From Rugamonas violacea (lineage in GTDB: Bacteria > Pseudomonadota > Gammaproteobacteria > Burkholderiales > Burkholderiaceae_D): a stretch of DNA of 37,386 nt. A program made the translations under genes and the position numbers. The notes beneath the pieces are model-generated. The model worked only from the letters and a program-made list of their open reading frames with translations, searched no databases and was not told where the DNA came from. Location of the stretch: the NCBI RefSeq assembly GCF_016461825.1, contig NZ_JAEMNU010000079.1:96074-133459 (forward strand), written 5' to 3'. Within the stretch, counting starts at the first letter, position 1, and each line of letters starts with the position of its first letter. Positions 8,011 to 16,209 of the stretch are shown here, in pieces.

Positions 8011-9606
8011 TCACCGTTGAAGATGAGCAAGCATCCAGATTTTCCCTTTTTCAGTCAGCCGATAGCGCTGCTGTCTACTGCGTGGCGTGGCGGGGACCGT
8101 CATATCCAGGAAGCCCGCCGCCATGGCCGGAACCAGGTACGCCTTACGCAGATGGTCCGCATTTCCCAGTCCCATTGCCTGCTGCAGCATCGCCCTGGAC
8201 ATTTCCCCTTTAACAACCTGTAACAACGCGGCCACCCGCACCGGCACATCCATGGTCACATCCATGGTGTCCCGCCCCACATCCATGGTCACATCCATGG
8301 TTGCCCGACCCACATCCATGGTCACATCCATGGTCTCCATTACGCGAGCTTGCGCCAGGTGATGGCGCGGCAGACGAATCACGAATGAGGTGCGATCATC
8401 ATCGGTTTCAAACAAGGGAGCGGGGGAGCCATTCGCAGCCATCACTTTCAAGATCTTTGGAATGCCGGTAGCCCGCCCCTCGGTCAAGTCCAGCTCTTTC
8501 AGGAACTCGCCGATGCGCCGATTTCTGTAGCGCCGACTCACCGCGCGCCCGGCCTGCAAATCTTCCAGACGGATGGACCGATCAGGTCCCGGGAAACTGA
8601 GCACGACCAGTTCGTCACGGCTAATGCGCACCTCGATCGGCTCGCGCTCCTCGTAGGAGCGATGATAAACCGCATTCACTACGGCCTCCTCTATTGCAGT
8701 AAAAGGAAAGTTCCATAGACGTTGCGCCTCGGCCCGTTGCGGATGTTTAATCACAGTTTCTTGCAAAAAATTTCGCTGGATGTAGTCCAACGCTTCCCGC
8801 GTCATGCGGCCCAATGGACCATGGAAAATCTTCTCAACGAAGCGATCCCCGCCCGGACCGTCGGGAAACCACAGGACATCAATCTGCGTTCCAGGAAAGA
8901 AACGCTGCGGCGCATCATTAAAAAACAATAATCCCACGTTCTTGGGCCAAGCCAGTTCGAACGGACCGCCAACCACATTCATCTGCCGTCCAAGAGATTC
9001 CAGTGAAGCGGAAACATCTTCCGCCAACGCACTGCCCACTTCGAGCAGGAACTCCCGCATCAAGGTACACGATAGATCGCCCACCTGGGCCACTTGCGCA
9101 AAACGATCGTCGAAGGGAATCTTGGCAGTCAGGCTCAACAGCTCTTGCTCGATCTCCCCTTTCGCCTCGACCGTGCTGCTATAACGACGGATGTAGTAAT
9201 GCCAGCTTTTATGCCTGGCAGTGACCGAAGCGGGAACCTTATAGGGCCGGTTTTGCCCGCCTGGCGCCCACAACAGGATCACATAATGTCCATCAACCAG
9301 CTCCACACTCAGGACGGGAAAATAGGGTGGCTGAATCAATTGACAGCAGGCCAGCAGCTCACGCTGGATCTTGTCGAGTTGATTCTCAGCTACGCCGACC
9401 GGAGGAAATATCGGCTTGCCGTCGCCGTCACTGTGCTGCCCGATCACCACGTAACCGCCGCCCAGATTTTCAAAATCATTGGCGAAGGCGCACAGGGTCC
9501 GCATGGTCGTATCGGGATTCCAACCAGCCTTGTACTCGATACGCTCACTTTCGACTGTACGCTGGCGCAACAGTTCGAGCGCGTTAATGGGCAATTTATC
9601 GGACAT
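8011..9606 (-). CDS. AlbA_2 (Schlafen-type) ATP-binding transcriptional regulator
   Basis: Encodes 531 residues. The N-terminal AlbA_2 domain (about residues 15-150) shows ESERIEYKAGW and GGGYVVIGQ. An HATPase-like C-terminal half (about 280-420) has AIEEAVVNAVYHRSY and the Gly-containing stretch LTEGRATGIPKIL. A tandem linker of TMDV units follows, then a C-terminal winged-helix-like region ending near LTEKGKIW. Such proteins are usually called divergent-AAA or Fic/AlbA regulators; their partners are rarely known. The ATG at 9606 has GGAG eight bases upstream; the same frame continues open to 11406 only as a shadow of the gene on the other strand. Base composition looks less GC-rich than its neighbours, which hints at horizontal acquisition. 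Confidence 0.88.
   Translation of the reverse strand: MSDKLPINALELLRQRTVESERIEYKAGWNPDTTMRTLCAFANDFENLGGGYVVIGQHSDGDGKPIFPPVGVAENQLDKIQRELLACCQLIQPPYFPVLSVELVDGHYVILLWAPGGQNRPYKVPASVTARHKSWHYYIRRYSSTVEAKGEIEQELLSLTAKIPFDDRFAQVAQVGDLSCTLMREFLLEVGSALAEDVSASLESLGRQMNVVGGPFELAWPKNVGLLFFNDAPQRFFPGTQIDVLWFPDGPGGDRFVEKIFHGPLGRMTREALDYIQRNFLQETVIKHPQRAEAQRLWNFPFTAIEEAVVNAVYHRSYEEREPIEVRISRDELVVLSFPGPDRSIRLEDLQAGRAVSRRYRNRRIGEFLKELDLTEGRATGIPKILKVMAANGSPAPLFETDDDRTSFVIRLPRHHLAQARVMETMDVTMDVGRATMDVTMDVGRDTMDVTMDVPVRVAALLQVVKGEMSRAMLQQAMGLGNADHLRKAYLVPAMAAGFLDMTVPATPRSRQQRYRLTEKGKIWMLAHLQR
8246..8344 (-). repeat. Three 33-bp tandem repeats inside the AlbA_2 gene
   Basis: A 23-base unit begins at 8246, 8279 and 8312, a period of 33 bases (11 codons). 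Each unit itself contains acatccatggt twice. The repeat encodes TMDVTMDV followed by GRA, GRD or PVR. It forms the linker between the ATPase-like domain and the winged-helix-like tail. The in-frame period and near-identity of units suggest recent slippage or selection on unit number. Confidence 0.92.
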
Positions 9607-9807
9607 GCGCCAACTCCATCGCAAGGGATCAACGCTGCCACTCTGACGACAAGCGCCGCGCCGCTCAAGCGCCCTGGACAAGGGAAGGCGATTTAGCCAA
9701 GCATGCCCGCATCGCGCCGGCCATGGCATGCCGGCGGAAACCGCAGTACACTCGAACCCGTTCTCTTGGGTAAGTTTTTTGCCTGTTCGATTTTTTGCGG
9801 AGCGTAC

Positions 9808-11418
9808 ATGACCGTGTTTTCCCCCCGTTACCTGGCCTTTGTGCTCTGCCTGCTGGCCGTGCCGCTGTCGCTGTTCCTGCTCGACGGCCTGTGGCTGCCG
9901 CTGCTGGCCGGCGCGCTGAGCGTGGTCGGCATCGTCGACCTGCTGCAGAGCAAGCGCGCGCTGCGCCGCAACTACCCGATCCTGGCCCACTTCCGCTTCT
10001 TCTTCGAATCGATCCGCCCCGAGATCCGCCAGTACTTCCTCGAAGACGACACGGTGGCCGCGCCGTTCTCGCGCAACCAGCGCAGCATCGTCTACCAGCG
10101 CGCCAAGGTCGAGACCGACAAGCGCCCCTTCGGCACCCAGCTCGACGTCTACCAGGCCGGCTACGAGTGGATCAACCACTCGATCCAGCCGGCCGTGGTG
10201 GCCGACCACAACTTCCGCATCGAGATCGGCAACCACCCCGACTGTCCGCGTGCCCAGCCCTATTCGGCCAGCGTGTTCAACATCTCGGCGATGAGCTTCG
10301 GCGCCCTGTCGGCCAACGCCATCCTGGCGCTGAACGGCGGCGCCAAGCTCGGCGGCTTCATGCACGACACCGGCGAGGGCAGCATCAGCCCCTACCACCG
10401 CGAAAACGGCGGCGACCTGGTGTGGGAGATCGGCTCCGGCTACTTCGGCTGCCGCAATCCGGACGGCAGCTTCTCCGAGGCCAACTTCGTCGCCAACGCC
10501 ACCGCGCCGCAGGTCAAGATGATCGAGCTGAAGCTGTCGCAGGGCGCCAAGCCGGGCCAGGGCGGCATCCTGCCCGGCGCCAAGGTGACCATCGAGATCG
10601 CCACCACGCGCGGCGTGACGGCCGGGCGCGACTGCGTCTCGCCGGCCAGCCACTCGGCCTTCGCCACGCCGCTGGAGATGCTGGCCTTCATCGACCGGCT
10701 GCGCACCCTGTCGGGCGGCAAGCCGACCGGCTTCAAGCTGTGCATCGGCCACCCGTGGGAATTTTTCGGCATCGTCAAGGCGATGCTGGCGAGCGGCATC
10801 ACGCCCGACTTCATCGTCGTCGACGGTGGCGAGGGCGGCACCGGCGCGGCGCCGGTCGAGTTCACCGACCACGTCGGCACGCCGTTGCAGGAGGCCCTGC
10901 TGCTGGTGCACAACACCCTGGTCGGCGCCAACCTGCGCGAGCGCGTCAAGATCGGCGCCTCGGGCAAGATCATCACCGCCTTCGACATCGCCCGCACCAT
11001 CGCGTTGGGCGCCGACTGGTGCAACTCGGCGCGCGGCTTCATGTTCGCGCTCGGCTGCATCCAATCGCAGCACTGCCACACCGACCATTGCCCGACCGGC
11101 GTGGCGACCCAGGACAAGCTGCGCCAGCGCGCCTTGGTGGTGCCGGACAAGACCCAGCGCGTCGCCCACTTCCACCAGAACACCATGAAGGCGCTGGCCC
11201 AGCTGATCGCCGCCGCCGGCCTGAGCCATCCGAGCCAGCTCAAGCCGCACCACATCGTGCGGCGCATCTCGCCCAACCAGGTCAAGCTGGCCTCGGCGCT
11301 GCTGCCCTATCTGGAGCCGGGCGAGCTGCTCGACCCTAGCCAGTTGTCGCGCCTGCCGCCGGTGTTCGGCCTGTACTGGCCGATGGCCCAGGCCGAGTCC
11401 TTCCACCCGCTGAACTGA
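9808..11418 (+). CDS. FMN-binding glutamate synthase family protein
   Basis: Encodes 536 residues. Two hydrophobic segments lie at the N-terminus (about residues 5-40), followed by the GltB-like (beta/alpha)8 FMN domain. Motifs seen are MSFGALSANA, HDTGEGSISPYH, VVDGGEGGTGAAP and GADWCNSARGFMFALGC. The cluster-type cysteines are in CIQSQHCHTDHCPTGV, corresponding to the 3Fe-4S site of glutamate synthase. No amidotransferase domain is present, so it is not a full GltB; members of this group have poorly defined electron donors and substrates. The ATG at 9808 is preceded by GCGGAG. The gene is divergent from the AlbA_2 regulator. Its 3' end is repeated in decayed form at 13022-13110. Confidence 0.93.
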   Translation: MTVFSPRYLAFVLCLLAVPLSLFLLDGLWLPLLAGALSVVGIVDLLQSKRALRRNYPILAHFRFFFESIRPEIRQYFLEDDTVAAPFSRNQRSIVYQRAKVETDKRPFGTQLDVYQAGYEWINHSIQPAVVADHNFRIEIGNHPDCPRAQPYSASVFNISAMSFGALSANAILALNGGAKLGGFMHDTGEGSISPYHRENGGDLVWEIGSGYFGCRNPDGSFSEANFVANATAPQVKMIELKLSQGAKPGQGGILPGAKVTIEIATTRGVTAGRDCVSPASHSAFATPLEMLAFIDRLRTLSGGKPTGFKLCIGHPWEFFGIVKAMLASGITPDFIVVDGGEGGTGAAPVEFTDHVGTPLQEALLLVHNTLVGANLRERVKIGASGKIITAFDIARTIALGADWCNSARGFMFALGCIQSQHCHTDHCPTGVATQDKLRQRALVVPDKTQRVAHFHQNTMKALAQLIAAAGLSHPSQLKPHHIVRRISPNQVKLASALLPYLEPGELLDPSQLSRLPPVFGLYWPMAQAESFHPLN

Positions 11419-11421
11419 GGC

Positions 11422-11437
11422 GGCCGGCGCGCCGGCC
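11422..11437. repeat. 16-bp perfect GC palindrome between convergent stops
   Basis: GGCCGGCGCGCCGGCC fills most of the 19-base gap between the stop of the glutamate-synthase-like gene and the stop of the lipoprotein gene. There is no T run, so a role in termination is only a possibility. Confidence 0.5.
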
Positions 11438-11953
11438 TCAGGGGCTCACTGTCACGTCGTAGGGCACGCTCAGCGGCGTGCCGCCCAGCGGCCGCTGGCA
11501 CTGGGTGTCCAGGCAGGCGAAGATGCGCAGATTGCCGTTGAAGTGGCCGCTCGTGGTCAGCGGTTTCCCCACCAGGTTCAGGGCATAGCCGTAGTTCGCG
11601 CCGTCCGCCTGCACCGTCAGCACGGCCTGGGATTGGAACAGCGAGGCCGGGTCCTCGATCACCACATACACCGGGACGTTGTTCAGGCCGGCGACGTTGC
11701 CGCTCAGGCTGCCGCGCAAAACGACATTGTCCATGGTCGCGCCGAGCGGCTTGTTGGCGCCGATGGCGGACGGCGTGGCCGGACCGACGGTGACGTCGGA
11801 CGAGGTCGCCCCGCCACCCGTGCCGCCGGTGCCGCCGGTGTTACCCGAGCCGCCGTAGCTGCCGCCGCCACCGCATCCAGCCAAGAAAATAGCGGCCACC
11901 AAGGTGCCGCATGTCAAACACTGCTTCGCTACGTTTTGGGAATGTTTCATCAT
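11438..11953 (-). CDS. Putative Gly-rich lipoprotein
   Basis: Encodes 171 residues (170 if the second ATG is used; the two are adjacent and cannot be told apart). The N-terminus has a hydrophobic stretch ending in the lipobox LAGC, followed by a flexible Gly/Ser/Thr linker of about 30 residues. The C-terminal region of about 110 residues is beta-rich, with VPVYVVIED and a Cys pair in FACLDTQCQRP that could form a disulfide. It is therefore probably anchored in a membrane and exposed in the periplasm or at the surface. I do not recognise the domain. It is convergent with the glutamate-synthase-like gene; the upstream region is AT-rich. Confidence 0.8.
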   Translation of the reverse strand: MMKHSQNVAKQCLTCGTLVAAIFLAGCGGGGSYGGSGNTGGTGGTGGGATSSDVTVGPATPSAIGANKPLGATMDNVVLRGSLSGNVAGLNNVPVYVVIEDPASLFQSQAVLTVQADGANYGYALNLVGKPLTTSGHFNGNLRIFACLDTQCQRPLGGTPLSVPYDVTVSP

Positions 11954-12227
11954 TTAGCCTTTCACAATATGGATAAACGCCCGTGCCGGGCGCGCGGTTT
12001 GCCCCATACTGCCGATCTGAAATAGGTGGTAATGATATTTCTTATAAGATTTATAATAAGACAATATTATGCTATCAAGATAATAGTGGCAAGCCCTCAT
12101 TGGCCGTTCCGCGCATGCAGTCGATTTTTCGCAAACCGTAGGGAGGCCAACGTCACCGACCACGCCAATGTAAGCCGGGGGCTCGGCGCGGCGATGCGGC
12201 GGCAGGAATGGAAAGGAACAGCGTCGG

Positions 12228-12602
12228 CTAATATTTGCGATAGAGAATCACCGCCGGCAAGTGTGCGAAATGCGCGTCACAGGTCAACAGCGACGCCTTG
12301 TGCAGCCTGGCGGTGGCATAGATGATCGCGTCGGCGGTCGCCAATCCATACTGGCGATGCAATCGGGCGGCCCAAAACGCGATCTTTGAGGTGAGCGGCA
12401 CGACTTTGCAACGGCCGGTATAGCGCAGCACATTTCTAATCCGTGCCACATCTTGGTTATGCATGCCCCACTTGGCCAATTCCAGCTGGACAATGGTCGG
12501 CACCACACAATTGGGCCATGAGGCAAACTGCGGCGCCATTTTTCCGCCGAGCGGGCTGTCAAGCAACCACTCGATCCAGGCAGAGGTATCGATCGCCCAC
12601 AT
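12228..12602 (-). CDS. PIN-domain toxin, VapC-like
   Basis: Encodes 124 residues. The four acidic residues of the PIN ribonuclease site are visible: Asp5 in AIDTSAWIEWL, Glu41 in VQLELAKWG, Asp91 in LATADAIIYATA and Asp109 in LLTCDAHF. VapC toxins cleave tRNA or rRNA and are neutralised by the cognate antitoxin. The start codon overlaps the antitoxin stop by one base (TGATG), which couples translation. The pair lies in a small accessory patch between the true and the decayed copies of the glutamate-synthase-like gene end. Confidence 0.93.
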   Translation of the reverse strand: MWAIDTSAWIEWLLDSPLGGKMAPQFASWPNCVVPTIVQLELAKWGMHNQDVARIRNVLRYTGRCKVVPLTSKIAFWAARLHRQYGLATADAIIYATARLHKASLLTCDAHFAHLPAVILYRKY

Positions 12603-12907
12603 CAGTAACGATCGTCGCGATCACGATAGCTGGACGGATCGGCGCCGCGCATGGCACCGCGCAGGTCTTCTATAGTCAAATCCGCCTGCGCTTCGTCTTC
12701 CTCGTTCAGACCGCCAAATATTTCGTCGAGCTCGGCCTCATCCCCCTGCACCGCAGCGAGCAACTCCGGCGTGGCGGGTTCGATCTGCAGATTAATCCCG
12801 TGCACGATGAAAACAAACAACTGTCCAGCCTGCCATCCCATGCGCCGCGCCACTTCCAGCGGAACCGGCAAGGTCATGTCGGCTGTGAGTGCCGATGAGA
12901 AGTTCAT
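12602..12907 (-). CDS. AbrB/SpoVT-like antitoxin, partner of the PIN toxin
   Basis: Encodes 101 residues. The N-terminal half (about residues 1-48) has the swapped-hairpin AbrB/MazE pattern: TLPVPLEVARRMGWQAGQLF then FIVHGINLQIEPA. The C-terminal half is acidic and would wrap the toxin. The ATG at 12907 was chosen because GGGGGCGAT precedes it; an in-frame TTG 21 bases upstream is less likely. VapB-type antitoxins usually repress their own operon through this DNA-binding domain. The target operator was not identified, although the region just upstream is short and non-coding. Confidence 0.85.
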   Translation of the reverse strand: MNFSSALTADMTLPVPLEVARRMGWQAGQLFVFIVHGINLQIEPATPELLAAVQGDEAELDEIFGGLNEEDEAQADLTIEDLRGAMRGADPSSYRDRDDRY

Positions 12908-13316
12908 ATCGCCCCCAGAAAGAATCAAGACGTCCTTCAGAAAGTATATACCTGCCGTGCAGACGGCGAACTTGGCACGCTGCAGTGCTGACTATGCTCA
13001 ACGCTGGGCCGCCAGATTGATCTGGCGCCGGGCGAACCGCTTGCCCCCAGCCAGCTGTCGCGCCTGCCGCCAATGTTCTGCCTGCACTGACCGACGGCCC
13101 AGGCCGATTCGCGCCGCGTGGGCATCACGGCATTCGCTTGACTGGCCGCTGAAGCGGCCGCTCCCCAGCGTCCGCTCCGACGTCGTTTTCCCGCACAAAG
13201 TCGACCTTTTTATTACTTTTTTCACCCAAGGGATGCGTTTCGGGTTATTTTTTCTATTGTCAATTTATCTTTATTTCCTGACATAAAAACCGCCCACCAC
13301 GCAAAAAAGGCCATCG
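12908..13316. other. Intergenic region between VapB-like gene and PEP-CTERM gene
   Basis: This 409-base stretch has no intact gene. It contains the pseudogene fragment 13022-13110. From about 13195 to 13290 it becomes AT-rich with several T tracts, which probably includes the promoter of the PEP-CTERM gene at 13317. Short open frames here on the minus strand are shadows of the pseudogene fragment. Confidence 0.6.
13022..13110 (+). pseudogene. Decayed second copy of the 3' end of the FMN glutamate-synthase-like gene
   Basis: Translation gives LAPGEPLAPSQLSRLPP, then MFCLH, a stop, then PTAQADS. It aligns without gaps to the C-terminus of the intact protein (LEPGELLDPSQLSRLPP, VFGLYWPMAQAES) encoded at about 11311-11403, with about 21 of 30 residues identical. 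The Trp codon TGG of the intact gene is TGA here. The homology fades immediately upstream and after about 13110, so only the tail survives. It is on the same strand as the intact gene, about 1.7 kb downstream. Confidence 0.85.
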
Positions 13317-13868
13317 ATGAAGTTCGTTGCACTACTCTCCTCCCTGCTGTTCGCCGCCGGCGCCCAAGCCGCCCCCACCCTGCTCGGCGACACCGTCGAC
13401 GCCGGCATGTACCGCACCGTCGACACCGGTCACGGCGTCGGCCGCATCAACGGCTTCGGGCTGGACGCGCCCTTCGTGGTGCAGGCCGGCACGGCCGATC
13501 TGCAACACTACAGCGTGGCCTACAGCCTGAACGTCGAAGGCGACAAATTCCTCATCGACTTCCTCCACCCCAGCCAATGGGGTAGCGGCATCGTGTTCCG
13601 CCTGAGCGGCCTGGACTTTTCGCCCGCCGGCGGCCACCTGTCGTCGCTGACGGTGGACAGCAACCTGAGCGGCTACACGCTGAAGGTCGGCAAGGATTAC
13701 GTCGAAATCGGCCTGGCCGGCGTCAAGGGCACGGCGGACTCCTACTTCACCGGCAGCTTCAACGTCAGCGCCGTGCCGGAGCCGTCGTCGTGGGCCATGC
13801 TCGCGCTGGGCCTGGGCGCGCTGGGCGCGGCGGCGCGACGCCAGAAGCGGAAAATCGGCACCGTCTAA
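13317..13868 (+). CDS. PEP-CTERM sorting domain protein
   Basis: Encodes 183 residues. A signal peptide (residues 1 to about 18, ending AGAQA) is followed by a beta-rich exported domain. The C-terminus has the complete tripartite sorting signal: VPEPSSW, a hydrophobic helix (MLALGLGALGAAA) and a basic end (RRQKRK). By family knowledge, such proteins are processed by exosortase and often accompany exopolysaccharide export. No exosortase gene is in the window. The ATG immediately precedes the signal peptide. Function of the central domain is unknown. Confidence 0.92.
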   Translation: MKFVALLSSLLFAAGAQAAPTLLGDTVDAGMYRTVDTGHGVGRINGFGLDAPFVVQAGTADLQHYSVAYSLNVEGDKFLIDFLHPSQWGSGIVFRLSGLDFSPAGGHLSSLTVDSNLSGYTLKVGKDYVEIGLAGVKGTADSYFTGSFNVSAVPEPSSWAMLALGLGALGAAARRQKRKIGTV

Positions 13869-14015
13869 TCTGGCAAGCAGCAACCGTCCCTGCGGCTGGC
13901 AAGTTTGCCCGCCGCAAAACTGAAGGCGCGTCCCAGCCGCCCCATGGCGGGGAACTCGATCAATTTGCCCTATGGACTACGCGCTGGCGCCGCCACAGGT
14001 GGCGGGCCAGCCGGC

Positions 14016-14309
14016 TTAGCGCTGCACGCGCAGCATGATGACGCGCTTGCTCGCGTTCGAGGAGGAGGAGGAAGACGACGACGAGTCCGCCGCGCCCGGC
14101 TTGGCCGGCGTGTCGCAGGAACCGCAACTGCCGCAGCCGGAGCCGCAGCTCGGGCCGGTCTTGAACAACTTGGCCATCTTGGCCTGGTCGAAGCCGCGCC
14201 GCGCCAGGAAGTAGACGATCTGCTGGCGCCAGGCCAGCGGCAGGTACTTGGTGCAGAAGTGCAGCGCGGCGCCGCCGACGATGAGAAAAACGATCAGTTG
14301 CTGCCACAT
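14016..14309 (-). CDS. FeoB-associated Cys-rich small membrane protein
   Basis: Encodes 97 residues. An N-terminal hydrophobic helix (about residues 3-18) and a cytosolic helix (WRQQIVYFLARRGF) lead to a cysteine cluster CGSGCGSCGSCDTP, then a run of nine Ser residues and a basic tail. It starts one base downstream of the feoB stop on the same strand, so it is co-transcribed with feoAB. Small Cys-rich membrane proteins next to feoB occur in several phyla (annotated as FeoB-associated Cys-rich or as a DUF). A role in handling Fe2+ or sensing iron is inferred from this context. The Ser run is encoded by simple trinucleotide repeats at about 14058-14093. Confidence 0.85.
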   Translation of the reverse strand: MWQQLIVFLIVGGAALHFCTKYLPLAWRQQIVYFLARRGFDQAKMAKLFKTGPSCGSGCGSCGSCDTPAKPGAADSSSSSSSSSNASKRVIMLRVQR

Positions 14310-14310
14310 A

Positions 14311-16209
14311 TCAGGCTCCGCTCAGGGCGATGGCGATGCGGTAGGTCAGGAAGGACGCCGTGTAGGCCAGCGCGAACATGTAGCCGGCCATCAGCAGCGG
14401 ATAGCGCCAGCTGTCGGTCTCGCGCTTGACCACGCTGAGCGTCGACATGCACTGCGGCGCGAACACATACCAGGCCAGCAGCGACAAGGCGGTCGGCAAC
14501 GTCCACGAGTTGGCGATGATCGGCGCCAGCGACTGCGCCAGCTCGTCGCCGGTCTGCGACAGCGCGTACACGGTGCCCAGCGCGCCGACCGCCACTTCGC
14601 GCGCGGCCAAGCCGGGCACCAGGGCGATGCAGATCTGCCAGTTGAAACCGATCGGCGCGAAGATGAACTCCAGGCCGCGGCCAAGCAGGCCGGCCAGGCT
14701 GTAGTAGATCGGCGGATGGGTGGCGCCCTCGGGCGCGCCGGGGAAGCTGCTGAGGAACCACAGCAAGATCATCAGCGTCAGGATGATCGTGCCGACCCGC
14801 GAGACGAAGATCTTGGCGCGCTCCCACAGGCCCATGGCCAGGTTGTGCAAATGCGGCCAGTGGTAGCTGGGCAGTTCGAGCATCAAGGGATGCAGATGCT
14901 TCGAGCCCATGGCCCGCTTCATCACCCAGGCCACCGCCATCGCCGAGGCGATGCCGGCGAAGTACAAGGCGAACAGCACCAGGCCCTGCAGGCTCATGAA
15001 GCCGGCCACCTCGCGCTCGGGGATAAAGGCGGCGATGATCAGCGCGTACACCGGCAGACGCGCCGAGCAGGTCATCAAGGGCGCGATCATGATCGTCACC
15101 AGGCGGTCGCGCGGATTCTGGATGGTGCGCGCGGCCATGATGCCGGGGATGGCGCAGGCAAAACTCGACAGCAGCGGGATGAAGGCGCGGCCCGACAGGC
15201 CGACCCCGCCCATCAGGCGGTCGAGCAGGAAGGCGGCGCGCGGCAGATAGCCGCAGTCCTCCAGGATCAGGATGAAGAAGAACAGGATCAAAATCTGCGG
15301 CAGGAACACCAGCACGCTGCCGGCGCCGCCGAGGATGCCCTCGACCAGCAGGCTGCGCAGCAAGCCCTCCTGCATATGCGTGGTCAGCAGCTGGCCGATC
15401 CAGCCGACGCCGTCCTTGATCAGGTCCATCGGCGTGTTGGCCCAGCTGAACACGGCCTGGAACACCAGGAACATCAGCAGCGCCAGGATGACCGGGCCGA
15501 GCACCGGATGCAGCACGACGTCGTCGATCTTCTCGCTCAGGTTGCCGGTGTCGTGGAAGTCGTTGCTGACGGCGGCCAGGATGCGCCGCACCTCGCGCTG
15601 GGTCTGCTCGACCGTGACGGCGTCGATCGCCGCCAGCGGCTGCGCCTTGGTCCGCTGCAGCGGCCACATGGCGTCGAGCGCGCGCAGCAGCGACTTCTCG
15701 CCGCCGTTTTGCACCGCCACCGTCTCGACCACCGTCATGCCCAGCTCGACGGCCAGCTTGTCGGCGTCGATCTCGATGCCGCGCTTCTTGGCCACGTCGA
15801 CCATGTTCAGCGCCAGCACCATCGGCAGGCCGAGCCGCTGGATCTCCAGCACCAGGCGCAGGTTCAGGCGCAGGTTGGTGGCGTCGACCACGCAGACCAC
15901 CAGGTCGGGCGACTGCTCGCCCTCGCGCAGGCCGGCCACCACGTCGCGCGTGATCGCCTCGTCCGGCGTGTGGGCCGACAGGCTGTAGGCGCCCGGCAGG
16001 TCGAGCACGCGGAACGGCCGGCCCTCGGGCGAAGTGAACAAACCTTCCTTGCGCTCGATGGTCACGCCGGCGTAGTTGGCGACCTTCTGCCGTGAACCGG
16101 TCAGGCGGTTGAACAAGGCGGTCTTGCCGCAGTTGGGGTTGCCCAGCAGGGCGACCATAGGTAATTGCGCCACCCCGGGCGCCTTGTGTTCCACGGCACC
16201 CATGCTCAC
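14311..16209 (-). CDS. feoB: Ferrous iron transporter FeoB
   Basis: Encodes 632 residues. The N-terminal GTPase has G1 GNPNCGKT (residues 23-30), G3 DLPGAYSL and G4 NMVD. A membrane domain with Gate motifs follows, including FAPQCMSTLSV with the conserved Cys and, upstream, CAIPGIMAARTI. It imports Fe2+ across the inner membrane. It is shorter than the E. coli protein of about 773 residues but complete at both ends. The GTG at 16209 overlaps the feoA stop (GTGA); an internal ATG at 16203 is an alternative. Order is feoA-feoB-Cys-rich protein. Confidence 0.97.
   Translation of the reverse strand: MSMGAVEHKAPGVAQLPMVALLGNPNCGKTALFNRLTGSRQKVANYAGVTIERKEGLFTSPEGRPFRVLDLPGAYSLSAHTPDEAITRDVVAGLREGEQSPDLVVCVVDATNLRLNLRLVLEIQRLGLPMVLALNMVDVAKKRGIEIDADKLAVELGMTVVETVAVQNGGEKSLLRALDAMWPLQRTKAQPLAAIDAVTVEQTQREVRRILAAVSNDFHDTGNLSEKIDDVVLHPVLGPVILALLMFLVFQAVFSWANTPMDLIKDGVGWIGQLLTTHMQEGLLRSLLVEGILGGAGSVLVFLPQILILFFFILILEDCGYLPRAAFLLDRLMGGVGLSGRAFIPLLSSFACAIPGIMAARTIQNPRDRLVTIMIAPLMTCSARLPVYALIIAAFIPEREVAGFMSLQGLVLFALYFAGIASAMAVAWVMKRAMGSKHLHPLMLELPSYHWPHLHNLAMGLWERAKIFVSRVGTIILTLMILLWFLSSFPGAPEGATHPPIYYSLAGLLGRGLEFIFAPIGFNWQICIALVPGLAAREVAVGALGTVYALSQTGDELAQSLAPIIANSWTLPTALSLLAWYVFAPQCMSTLSVVKRETDSWRYPLLMAGYMFALAYTASFLTYRIAIALSGA

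Noticed and set aside
8246..8344. The regularly spaced repeats taken as a CRISPR array
   Set aside because: The period is 33 bases with spacers of only about 10 similar bases, the units stay in frame within an open gene, and no cas gene is present.
8011..11406. A 1131-residue open frame on the minus strand that would fuse the AlbA_2 gene to a long upstream region
   Set aside because: The part above 9606 is antisense to the clearly real FMN glutamate-synthase-like gene and has the Arg/Gly/Gln-rich composition of a GC shadow. A good start with GGAG exists at 9606.
11438..13110. The VapBC/lipoprotein patch as a mobile element
   Set aside because: No integrase, transposase, terminal inverted repeats or exact target-site duplication are visible. 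Only the decayed gene end supports past rearrangement.
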